The position numbers and the translations under genes were made by a program. From NCBI RefSeq assembly GCF_000090795.2, contig NW_003546467.1:90470-117575 (forward strand): DNA of 27,106 nucleotides, written 5' to 3'. A model generated the notes under the pieces. The model worked only from the letters and a program-made list of their open reading frames with translations. It had not been told where the DNA came from and did no database searches. Shown piece by piece: positions 1 through 9,500 of this stretch (position 1 is the first letter of the stretch; every line of letters starts with the position of its first letter). This DNA is from Amphimedon queenslandica (Eukaryota; Porifera; Demospongiae; Haplosclerida; Niphatidae).

Positions 1-84
1 GTGAGTCATGGAAAAAACAATTATAAGATTTAAAATAATAAATAATTACATGATGCAACAATAAAATAATTAGAATAGATCTAT
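1..84 (-). other. 3' flank of SLC25A3
   Basis: This AT-rich stretch lies downstream of the carrier stop codon on the minus strand. I see no canonical AATAAA in the transcript direction, so the polyadenylation signal is either a variant or lies outside the window. Confidence 0.4.
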
Positions 85-1026
85 TTAGATTTCTTGCTTC
101 TGTCTGAGGCTTTCTGGCATAACAGGAGGTGGTGGTCTAGGAATCCTCATATATATCTTATAAGTATCATACACGAACCACTGAGCAGCTGTCAGAGTAC
201 CCACCATGGCAATACGAGGACCCAAACCCTTCCACATTCCACTGAAGCCAAGACCCTTGAAGGTCTGCCAAGGAGAGCTACCAACATCAGAATTGAGTTT
301 AGAGACAACAGTGTCAAAAGGATGACTAACTAGTGTACAGAATATCCCAGCAATGTAGCCTGAAGTAAATGTCACTGCTAGTTGTGCAGGCTTGCTGAGG
401 CTGTCTCGAGGATAAGGTATCACATATTTGTAGAAAAACTCAATTGTTCTCTCGAAGCAAGCAAATTTCATCATTGTGTAGGGAACTTGACGAAACCACA
501 GTGGCGGAAGCCCTTTATAAAAACCGGTCAATCCTTCTGCCGCCCAAAGTTTTGGTACACCCTGGCGGAGGGTATTAGCCCAACCCTCCTGTGTCTGCAT
601 GCGAACTTTGACTGCCTCCATTGGAGCTAATGCAATATCAGCAAAAACCTCTGCACTAGCACTAGCAGCTAAGTAGAGGCCCGTCCGGTAGAGGTACGCC
701 TTTTCCTGTCCAGCAAGGTCTGAGTAGAGGACTTTGAACGTTTCGTAAAGCCCAAACTTGAACAGCCCCTGCATAGAATACCCAATTAGCGTAGGTGCCC
801 ATCCTTTTGCTAGTCCCCTCACACCTTCCTCAGCAACTGTCAGCCTAAGAGCTTGCATTGTGTTCTTGTACTTCATTGGATTGACTTGTATTTTACACTT
901 TGCTACATCCAATGGAACTACAGCAGTGTGTGTTGGGCCACATGATAATATTCCACCAAAACCACAGAGAGCAAAATACTTGACAGAGCCGTACTCACAG
1001 GATGTCTCTGAATCACTAGACAACAT
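85..1026 (-). CDS. SLC25A3: Mitochondrial phosphate carrier (SLC25 family)
   Basis: Predicted 313-residue inner-membrane carrier that imports inorganic phosphate with protons (or in exchange for hydroxide) for ATP synthesis. Three carrier repeats are visible. The signature turns are PLDVAK (about residue 38), PMEAVK (about 135) and a divergent HPFDTVV (about 237). Family-typical stretches include THTAVVPLD, GLAKGWAPTLIGYSMQG, YLAASASAEVFADIALAPME, PYTMMKFACFERT and the C-terminal RPPPPVMPESL. Length matches the mature carrier; the long mammalian-type presequence is absent. The start is fixed by an in-frame TAA six codons upstream (1042-1044). The gene has no introns, unlike the two large genes in this window. 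It is divergent with the ankyrin gene at 1213. The family is certain; that it is the main phosphate carrier of the organism is very likely. Confidence 0.97.
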   Translation of the reverse strand: MLSSDSETSCEYGSVKYFALCGFGGILSCGPTHTAVVPLDVAKCKIQVNPMKYKNTMQALRLTVAEEGVRGLAKGWAPTLIGYSMQGLFKFGLYETFKVLYSDLAGQEKAYLYRTGLYLAASASAEVFADIALAPMEAVKVRMQTQEGWANTLRQGVPKLWAAEGLTGFYKGLPPLWFRQVPYTMMKFACFERTIEFFYKYVIPYPRDSLSKPAQLAVTFTSGYIAGIFCTLVSHPFDTVVSKLNSDVGSSPWQTFKGLGFSGMWKGLGPRIAMVGTLTAAQWFVYDTYKIYMRIPRPPPPVMPESLRQKQEI

Positions 1027-1212
1027 GATAATCCCCAGAGGTTAGAGAGCAGATAAGAAGAGGACGAGAGGAGAATTGAATTTGTATGTATCAAAGATGA
1101 TGAAATATCAAGGAGAGGAGGTGTGGTAGAAAAAGGCTGGGTTAGAAGAAGGTGTGGCTGGCTCAGCTGAGCTGATTTGATGTGTCGGCACTTTTAGAGA
1201 GCTACCACAGCA
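1027..1212. promoter_or_regulatory. Divergent promoter region between SLC25A3 and FEM1-like gene
   Basis: Only 186 bp separates the two divergent start codons, so both promoters and 5' UTRs must lie here or overlap. I see no TATA box. A perfect 12-bp palindrome GCTCAGCTGAGC (1161-1172) contains an E-box CAGCTG, and purine-rich GAGGAGAGG-like runs occur at 1055-1125. Shared regulation is inferred from spacing only. Confidence 0.5.
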
Positions 1213-3213
1213 ATGGCATCTGGTATGATGGAAGTAGTTTTAGAAGACAAATCAAGCGACAATGGCTACACTGTCATTTTTGGTAGAGAAACAAGGCCAA
1301 TTTCACCAGAGCCAGCATCAAGTCCTTGCCCTAATCTCCACACCGTCACTCCTTTAGGTAGCAAGATTGAAAGAGATAACAACCCTCAACATGAAGAGCC
1401 TGTAGTGATCCGAGCTGTCCATCACTGCTCCGCCTTACACGCAGCCATTGTGACGGGTGATGCTGAAGAAGTTAGGAACCTGTTAGAAAAGGGGCGAGTG
1501 AGCAGTGAGGTGTTAAATAGTTACGATTGTTCAGGGTCGCAGCCAATATGTGAAGCAGCTTACCACAATAGACTTGAAATCATGAAATTAATACTTAATT
1601 GTAATGATTCCGATGTTAATGTGATTAATCGATTAGGACTGACACCCGCTCATATTGCCGCTGGCATCTTTTTTGATTCGCCAGACATGATCAATCTTCT
1701 CATAGCTCACAATGCTGATATCAGCAAACGGAGTAAAGATGGTCGCTTACCACTTCACATTGCAGCCGAGACTGGACACTACAGGATAGTACGGGCATTG
1801 CTACAATCAAAGAAGTTAACAGATAAAGTCAAAACAGAGTCTTTCGTTGAGGGCAATGTCTATCTTCCTCCAGCCATAATATTAGCAGCAGCAAGTCATC
1901 ATTATCAGGTTGTCAATGTCTTAAAGAAAGACATTACCTATCCAATGCTTATCGAGAGTGACATCGATTTAATCTTTTGGTCTTTAGGTGTACTCTCAGC
2001 ATACAAGAAAGGAGTGAGCCCAACTTCTGCTACGTTTGAGTCACTGGAGAAGGCTCTTCAAGGTAGGGAAGATTCCGTTATTGTTCCGCTATCTCTTAAG
2101 AAGTTTAGTGGTTCTAAGGAGGTACGCAGTACAGAGGATGTAAGGGAATTTGCTTCAATGTATAACGATACTAAAGATCACTCAATAATGATATTGCAAT
2201 GTATATCAATATTGGAGCGTACACTGGGCCAGTCAAGTAAATTGCTAGTAAGTTATATTGAGAAAGCTCTCTCAATTTTGTGTACGTTGAGGGCCAATTG
2301 GGAATTGGTGGAGGCCCTCCTCATCAAGTCAATGCACATGATGCCACTAACAGAGAAACAGATGATGGAACTTGGTGTCTACATGATGCCCTCTCACTTG
2401 CATGTGACAATATCACTATCTCTTACTAATGGCATAAGGGAAACACACCGTGCTCTAGTGGTTGGTGGTTATGTGTTAAATTATGTTCCTTTTATTCGAG
2501 CATTCATGGTAATACTGGATACTATTCTGGAGCTTAAGAATCATCAATTGTGTCAGAGTCCTGATCATTGGGGAGAGAACTTCATTATTATGTTTTGCCA
2601 CCTTTTGGCAATGTTGTCAGCTGCTTTGTACTTCTCCAATCACACTCCATCTCCCTTTGGCTCAAGGAAGGCATTGAATGAGGTTGCTACTGATATTCTT
2701 GAGAAATATGATCAGCATATAACTGAGAACTGCACATCATTCCTTCACTTTGCATTAAGAAAAGCATCACCAATTGTTGAAACTATCAAATTATCTGGTC
2801 TTGGTGGACGAAACTCCATTAACAGTTACATACAGTTGATAGAGACGCTACTGCTCTTAGGCTGTAGTAATGTCACATTGCTCAACACACCTTATAAACA
2901 ATTCTTCTGTAAAGGTGAGCTTCCGTTACATATGGCAGTGAGGCTGGCTGAAATGGATCCATGTTACCTTCCAATAGTCAACACATTGTTTATACATGGG
3001 GCCCATTATGATGGCGTGTCACTGAATGGAATAGAACCATCACAGATAGCATCACGTCCACAGCTGCAAGCTCTCTTTGACTTGAAGCCATTACCTTTAG
3101 CTTGTATCATCAGTAAGGCTATTGTCAAGGAAAGAATTGGATATGAAACTAATCCGTCTTTGCCTACGCATGTGAAGAGATATATCAATTATCATGATAA
3201 CACTACTTATTAA
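1213..3213 (+). CDS. Ankyrin-repeat protein resembling FEM1 (CUL2 substrate receptor-like)
   Basis: Intronless 666-residue protein. An in-frame TAG at 1195-1197 and the ATG at 1213 in good context fix the start. After an unrecognised 70-residue N-terminus come four or five ankyrin repeats: ALHAAIVTGDAEEVRNLL (74-91), ICEAAYHNRLEIMKLIL (112-128), TPAHIAAG (144-151), PLHIAAETGHYRIVRALL (180-197) and a weaker one near 220-240. An alpha-helical middle follows. Its spacing and residues resemble the FEM1 TPR-like region (LGVLSAYKK near 258; ILERTLG near 333). A late ankyrin repeat (about 572-605, ELPLHMAVRLAE) comes next. The C-terminus (about 627-662, LPLACIISKAIVKERIGY) has the layout of the FEM1 VHL/SOCS-like box that binds Elongin B/C. 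Known FEM1 proteins (about 620-670 residues) recruit Arg/C-degron substrates to CUL2 ligases. Identity is low, so a generic ankyrin protein is the alternative. Confidence 0.7.
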   Translation: MASGMMEVVLEDKSSDNGYTVIFGRETRPISPEPASSPCPNLHTVTPLGSKIERDNNPQHEEPVVIRAVHHCSALHAAIVTGDAEEVRNLLEKGRVSSEVLNSYDCSGSQPICEAAYHNRLEIMKLILNCNDSDVNVINRLGLTPAHIAAGIFFDSPDMINLLIAHNADISKRSKDGRLPLHIAAETGHYRIVRALLQSKKLTDKVKTESFVEGNVYLPPAIILAAASHHYQVVNVLKKDITYPMLIESDIDLIFWSLGVLSAYKKGVSPTSATFESLEKALQGREDSVIVPLSLKKFSGSKEVRSTEDVREFASMYNDTKDHSIMILQCISILERTLGQSSKLLVSYIEKALSILCTLRANWELVEALLIKSMHMMPLTEKQMMELGVYMMPSHLHVTISLSLTNGIRETHRALVVGGYVLNYVPFIRAFMVILDTILELKNHQLCQSPDHWGENFIIMFCHLLAMLSAALYFSNHTPSPFGSRKALNEVATDILEKYDQHITENCTSFLHFALRKASPIVETIKLSGLGGRNSINSYIQLIETLLLLGCSNVTLLNTPYKQFFCKGELPLHMAVRLAEMDPCYLPIVNTLFIHGAHYDGVSLNGIEPSQIASRPQLQALFDLKPLPLACIISKAIVKERIGYETNPSLPTHVKRYINYHDNTTY

Positions 3214-3519
3214 CCAAAACCTTAGCAATTTTATTTAGTTTTATATTTTAGTGTGTATAATTGGTAAACAAAATCTTCTTGTAATATTGATAAATCTATG
3301 ATGGGAAAGCCTGAGGTATGAATATAATCATTATCTACTCTACTCATCTAGAATGATACGCATGCATTATTTTAGCACTAACCATGCACGGCGAGTCCCT
3401 GGGTTTGTCCCCACCAAATTCCCTGGACATGTTTGAATTACATCATTGGCTCCTGATTAGATTATATTATTAAATACCTGTAATTCTGCAGAGATTTGCT
3501 ATTCGACTACTGTTAGGTG
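3214..3519 (+). other. Intergenic region: FEM1-like 3' end and IP3 receptor promoter/5' UTR
   Basis: This 306-bp gap separates two co-directional genes. No AATAAA is visible just after the FEM1-like stop; an ATTAAA occurs at 3469-3474. A possible acceptor (tctgcag, just before 3491) would let the receptor begin with a short untranslated exon. No clear TATA box or coding potential is seen. Confidence 0.4.
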
Positions 3520-6500
3520 ATGGAGCCTGACAAATCAGGAAAGAACAGGCGCCATCATGTGCACGATGGTGATGTTGTGCTGCTTCTTATTCGTAGCCCA
3601 GACAAAACTGGTTATGTTTACAGTGAACCTTTAAGGTAGAGCTAATTAACTTGCAAGATCTTCTATTCTTATATCTATTGTAGTTCTAGTATTGAAAAAG
3701 GTGAATTGACAATTTCGTCACAACCGAAGTCACAACAAATGAGTGATCAAGACACTGGTTTTATTAACGATTGTAAGTCCAGATCTCAGATTGAATAGCC
3801 GGGGGTTGGGATAGATCAATTTTTAATGAATGGGTGTCATTAGCTGGTGCCTGGTGACACATTACCCTGGTGTCTGGTACTCTCACTCCTACTTAGGCTA
3901 CTTTGTCACCCTCTTTTTTGTAACCCCGAAACGAGCCCAAAGCATTGTTATTTTTTTAATGTAAATTATATTTTCATACTCATGTAAAAGGTTTATGTCA
4001 TCCAAATTATGTATGTGGGTGGATATGTAATATAATTATTGTTTACCATACCGTATAGCGGGTAATTTTGGAGGGGATTAAATTTGGCGAATTTGGCGTT
4101 TTGATGGCCATTTGCCAAAATGAAAATCCGCCATTTTGAGCCATTATACGCATGCTCAATGGCACGTGGCCACAAATTCACCAAATTAAAAATCAGCCAA
4201 TCACCAAAATTTAGCAATTATCCAAATTTTAGCCCCTCCAAAATTACCTGCTATACGGTATACAGTGCAAAATTTCGAGGCCTGTTAATTTTGTGGATTT
4301 TGAAATTTTTAAAAAATAATTAATTCTGCAACAATCAAGTACATGATGGCAGTATTTCATGTAATATTATGTAATAGGTATGGATTGTGTGTGTGTTTGC
4401 TTTTTCATTTAAATTTGAGTATTGTTCAATGTGAACCCCTTGTCCTTCTGGCTCAGCTCAGTCACTGTGCATGCACATTCAATCCACATTCAAATCTTAT
4501 TAATGAAAAAAATATTTGTAGCAATAGCAACTGTAGTGCATGTGTGTGGGCATGCATGTTTTGTGTTGATGAGAGATTACACATCAAATGCTTTGTGTTA
4601 ATTGTACTTCTGTGAATGTGTAACTTGTTAAAGCTGCTCCAGTTATATTCTTAGGCTTGTATTTATTACTATTCTAATTTTTTACCACAATATATGATAA
4701 ATTATTGATACAGGTGGGCATAATAATATTTACTTTTTAGTTGCATTGTTTCGTATCATTCATGGTAGTCTACCTAATGATGACTATAAGGAGCTAGAAT
4801 TACTAGATGAAAAGTAATAACTTCATTTGACTTGCTTAAAATGTGATGTCTTTAACATAGTAAGCCAGAAGCGTTATTAACCTTTGTGTATGGAAGCACT
4901 GTCAAAGTAAAGTATAAATAATCATTTCAGACTATAATCTGTTTTGTGTAGCTATGTCATTATGTGTCTGGTCGATATCTAACTGTTTCAAATAAAAAAG
5001 TATAAAAATGAGTCATATTTAAGTGCACTTTAAGTGTTTATATAGGATGTTAATCTTGAAAGTGAAGATAAGGGAGAGATGTCTCTGTTTAGGATTGTTC
5101 CTCCTCATAAAGAAAAGGGATGGGGTAAATCAGTAAGTCTTTAATTTTTAGTTATGTCAGTGTTTGCTTCCTATTATTATATAGCTAATGATGAATGATG
5201 GCATCAAGCTTGAAAGCATTCTTCATAAAGGCACTGAGATTAAGTTTCGTCATAACCCTGATGAAATCTGGTACTTATACATCAGAATGATGCAATAATT
5301 TTTAGGTTGAATAGTTATCGTCCTGCCTTAGGAGGTGATGGCACTGTATTTTCTGTTGAGCCTTACAGTTGTATGGACAAGTTGTCAAACCCTCAAACAA
5401 TAAAGGTTTCATTTCACCTGTATCAGTGTATTTTTATGTATACTAAATTTGTAGCGAGGAAGTATTGTTATGTTGGCTGGTACAAAAATTGATGGATATC
5501 TTTCTGCTACAGGCTCACTTGTTTCCAGAAAGTTACCAACTGAGTCTCAAGATAAAGGTTTTATTTTCAAATTTATGTATGTTTTAAACTTTGTAATTAG
5601 GTACAGTAAGCTTACGAAGGTGGAGAAAGGGATTTTTTAACACTCAGCCATTTTCTGGTGACACATTCTTTCAGTTAGAGAAAGAAAAAGCAGAGATATT
5701 TAAAGGTACATGTATAAATACATTTTATATACTATCTAGCTGCTATTATTCTGTTTTTATCTGGAACTTTTAGGGGATGATTTTGCCTTAGAAAATAAAT
5801 GTCGAATAAAGCACTTACTTACGCAGCAGTATATATCTTTAAGAAATGGCAAAGTTAGTTATAGTGCACTATTTTGAATTTTCATGTGAATTTGTCCTGA
5901 AATAACTAACCTAACTTGTCAAGACAGTGTGTATATGCACCCTGCTAAAAACTCTCAAAGTTTAGTGAAGTGAGTAAAATGTGACCTCAAAAAGCCTAGA
6001 ACAAATCAATTTTTCATTTTTGTAGCTTTAGTAGCAATATCTGATTTTAAAGCACCAAGCTTGTCGTAAACTTAAAGCTAATAAATCAGATATTGCATGA
6101 GCTGGTGTTATAACAAATACTGGGTTTTTTCAAAAAGCATGCTTCATATAAGCTGACAATTACAATAGACATGTACACCCCTTTGCAGCGCAATTTTAAA
6201 AATTCCCCAAAAATAAAATTTTGATCAGAAATAGCTCAAACGTACTACACTCACAAGTTACAACATTAGAACATGTACATGAATTGAAAGAAATTATGAA
6301 AAAGGAGATCTCTTTCCCAATCATTTTTGCTAAAGTTTTGCCAAAAACCTGTACAGTGACCTAATTTTTGAGTAAATTTTAAAAATTTAGTTCTGATCGG
6401 ATTCAGTTCAGACTTGATACACAAATAAGAACATTTATGATCAAAAAACTACAATTCTCTTCTAGTCATTTTGGCCAAAGACCATAGTACAGGGTTTTTG

Positions 6501-9500
6501 GCATGATTTTGGAGCAACTTCAAAAATTTAATTTTTATTGGAATCAGCACATGAGCATGTACTGTATTAATTAAGATCAAAAAGGGGTTTATTTGTGCAC
6601 AGTGCAAGTGGAAATAAAAATTATTTTTTGCTTAGATTGTAGTTCAAGAGGGTGAAGGTGAAGTATTTAGTATTGGAGCAGTTGATACTAGACCTAAGGT
6701 TAGTCATGTTAGTATGACTGTTTGCCTATATTTGTATGCTATGATTATGTAGAAAGTACTACAGTTCTCAGATCAAGTCATATTTTATAATGGCACAAAA
6801 TCTGATAAGCAAAAATGTTTATGTTTTGATGGTTAGTCATACTCATTTAATAGTCACATACTTTTTATTGCTGTTGCTTCTTAGTTGAGAAAGAGAAAGT
6901 GTCAGATATCCAAGTAAGTTGACTTACCCAGCACTGTAATGCTCATAACTATTATAGCTTGTTCTTGGAGAAGAAAAAACCCTATTTAAACTAATAAAGG
7001 TTGTAATTAATATAAAAGAAAATTTATTTATTGAAGATTATTTAGGTTGATAATGACACTGTTGCTGACGTCTATGAAGTTATGGGAATGACTTTAACTT
7101 TAGAAAAGGTATATAAAATTAGCTAAAGGAAAGTTTTGAAATATTTATACATAGTTTTTGACTACTGAAGTAATGAGTTCGAGGATTATTGAGCTAATGA
7201 AAGGATTGCAAGCTTCATTTAATTGTTCCCTTAACAAAACACGGCTTGCAAACATGCTCAGGACTTTGAAAGTATTACAAATTTATAAATTAAATATTTT
7301 ACAATTATTTTTATTTTATGCCTAGATGATTGATGTTTTGGCAGTCATTCTGAGTAAAATAAATCAATCTTCTCAGGAGTAAGATTGATAACAATTAAAA
7401 TGATACATTCGATCTGTTATAATTTATATAATAGAAAGCAGGATTTATGCAGCAGTATTTGCACCTCTTTACTACTCTACGTAAAGAATGGTAGCTTAAA
7501 ATCACTTCACTATCTCACTCAAAAAAAGCTTCTTCTTGATGTTTTATTGAAATTGGTATGCTTCTAGCTATTTTTGATCTATTTTTGTGTTTATCAGGTT
7601 GGACGTAAATGTGGCGCTGAAAATGTTCTTATTACTTTTTTTAATGGATATCCGTATGTCATTTAAGTAAAACAGAAATAATATTAAGTTATGTTGTTAG
7701 GAAAGCAGACAGTTCTCTATTACAAGGATATCTTTTACCCTTGATTCAAGCAGTTCCTCGACCTGACCCCTCGGCTCAAGTATGAAAACCTGAAAAATTG
7801 CTATTATTATTATTGTTATATTTTTAGGAATCAGATGAAGTCAATTTGCTTAGCACGTTAGCATTTAATGTAAAATGGATGAATTGGGAAGTTCAAGGTT
7901 TTAAAATAATTAAGATTAACTAATATAATTTTTTATTTCAGAAAAAACTGCTGAAAAAGTCTCTGAAATGGTAGATAGTGTTGTAATTTGTAACTTTATG
8001 CATGTTTCTTTTAGTTTGACTCCTGTATTTCTGCTCAAGAACTAATTCAATTTTTTAAAAGTAATGGAAGAGATATCGAAAAATCTTTGAGCTCTGCAAA
8101 TAGCTCTTTCAGTACTTTCATAAAAGTTGATAAAAATGAAAGTAATAATTATTTTTATTTATTGCATATAAAATATTTTGTATGCCTTAACCTAGAATTT
8201 CAGTTTGATTCTCCAGCTTCAGCAAATTCTTTTGATGATGTAAATCAAGCCATTAAAAAACTGAATGAAGATGTATGTATATTTAGTACATTTCTGTGTA
8301 TTGACCTTATGGCATTATAGGATTTTAAACCTAAGACTGACTATCATGCTGTTCATATTCAAGCATTGATTGCAATTACTTTTCTTATTGACTTTGGAGT
8401 CATTAATAATTGTAACAAAGTCGTTCAAATTTTAATTGCAGTACTAAATGGTATTAGCTGTGTATACATTTGTTAACATTTATTCATTGACAGGAAAGCA
8501 GCCTACTGATGATCATGATAGCCACCATGATCCTGTTGCTCTCAAAATGAAAGCTTTGTATGTTATTATTAAAATTATGCATTTTTTATTTTTTAATCAG
8601 AGCATTGATGTCTCTCAAATCACTTCTTAGATGGAATGTTAACACTTCTATTAAAGTAAGCAGTTTTTATCATAATTGTGTCAATTCAGCATAATGTTAG
8701 AAATTATGTCAAGATTTTAACTGCTTAAGAAAGAAATGTCAAACTGCTTCTCTTAATGGTACATTATTTTATGAAAGTATGTTATTGAAAATTATTTTTA
8801 GACAACATTGATAACTCTGATGGTATTGAATTACCAGAGGTTGTTGTTAAGTGTGATAGATGTCCCCCACCATTGATGTCAGAATTAGTGGGCAAAAGTG
8901 AATTAAGAAAAGAGTATGTTAAAAACTATTGATTGTTCTAGTCATATCCTATGTACAATTAGATTGACAGGGGTAGTACAGTATCATTTAAGGGGGTATT
9001 GTAGTCAAAATAGCATTTTTGACATTGATAAAGATGTTTGCAAGCAATTATGTAGCAGTTTGATTGTTCTTGTTAATCATGATGATGCTGAACTTCGTCT
9101 AAGAAGTATCGAACTGCTATATAGTATCTACAGTCTTGAAGAAATGATCCTTGCCGAGAGTGCAGAAAGAGCATATTTTACTTATGAAGAATGTGAAGTT
9201 CATAGTAGCATGAAGCAATTGGCTACAATGACTGATAAAGAACAACTCTTACGTCAAGTTTTTAAAAGGGAAATTACTTCACAAAATTTGCTGTCTGAGT
9301 TAAAGAAATTATCAGAAGCATGTGTCTCAAGGGAAGACAAAACTGAACCAAATATTGTCAATCAAGAAGCTGCTTATAGTTGTGGTTAGTTATAAATATT
9401 CCTTATTTTCTATCCTTAGTATGTAGGATTGTTTGATGTCCTTCTTGATATTGTTCTGGAACCCAAAGTGTCAAGTGATGATGAAGTTAATGAAGAGATT

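Larger units (their letters stand above)
5854..6635 (+). other. Receptor intron 11 (782 bp), repeat-filled
   Basis: The intron lies between MIR-region exons. Its first part holds a perfect 14-bp inverted repeat (6034-6047 with 6083-6096), and most of 6200-6600 is a modular repeat also found in ARMC8 introns. No exon is required here for frame continuity. Confidence 0.7.
3520..7897 (+). other. ITPR-like: IP3 receptor exons 1-22: beta-trefoil/MIR and ligand-binding region
   Basis: Exons: 3520-3635, 3684-3772, 4741-4813, 4861-4906, 4952-4999, 5046-5132, 5185-5270, 5306-5405, 5455-5557, 5601-5705, 5774-5853, 6636-6698, 6753-6831, 6885-6913, 6958-6999, 7046-7108, 7155-7271, 7326-7378, 7435-7555, 7598-7653, 7701-7779, 7828-7897. 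All boundaries are GT-AG and phase-consistent. MIR-like strands LCHYVSGRYLTVSNKK (exon 5) and RIKHLLTQQYISL (exon 11) match family positions. Helical segments in exons 17-19 (RLANMLRTLKMIDVLAVIL, LLLYVKNGSLKSLHYL) correspond to the alpha-domain of the IP3-binding core. Only some known IP3-contact positions are kept. The intron between exons 7 and 8 is just 35 bp. Confidence 0.85.

Noticed and set aside
94..1045. Plus-strand open frames opposite SLC25A3
   Set aside because: Shadows of the strongly supported carrier gene on the minus strand.
4343..4615. 90-codon plus-strand open frame in receptor intron 2
   Set aside because: Cysteine-rich but low-complexity, lies in an intron next to a MITE, and the flanking exons splice in frame without it.
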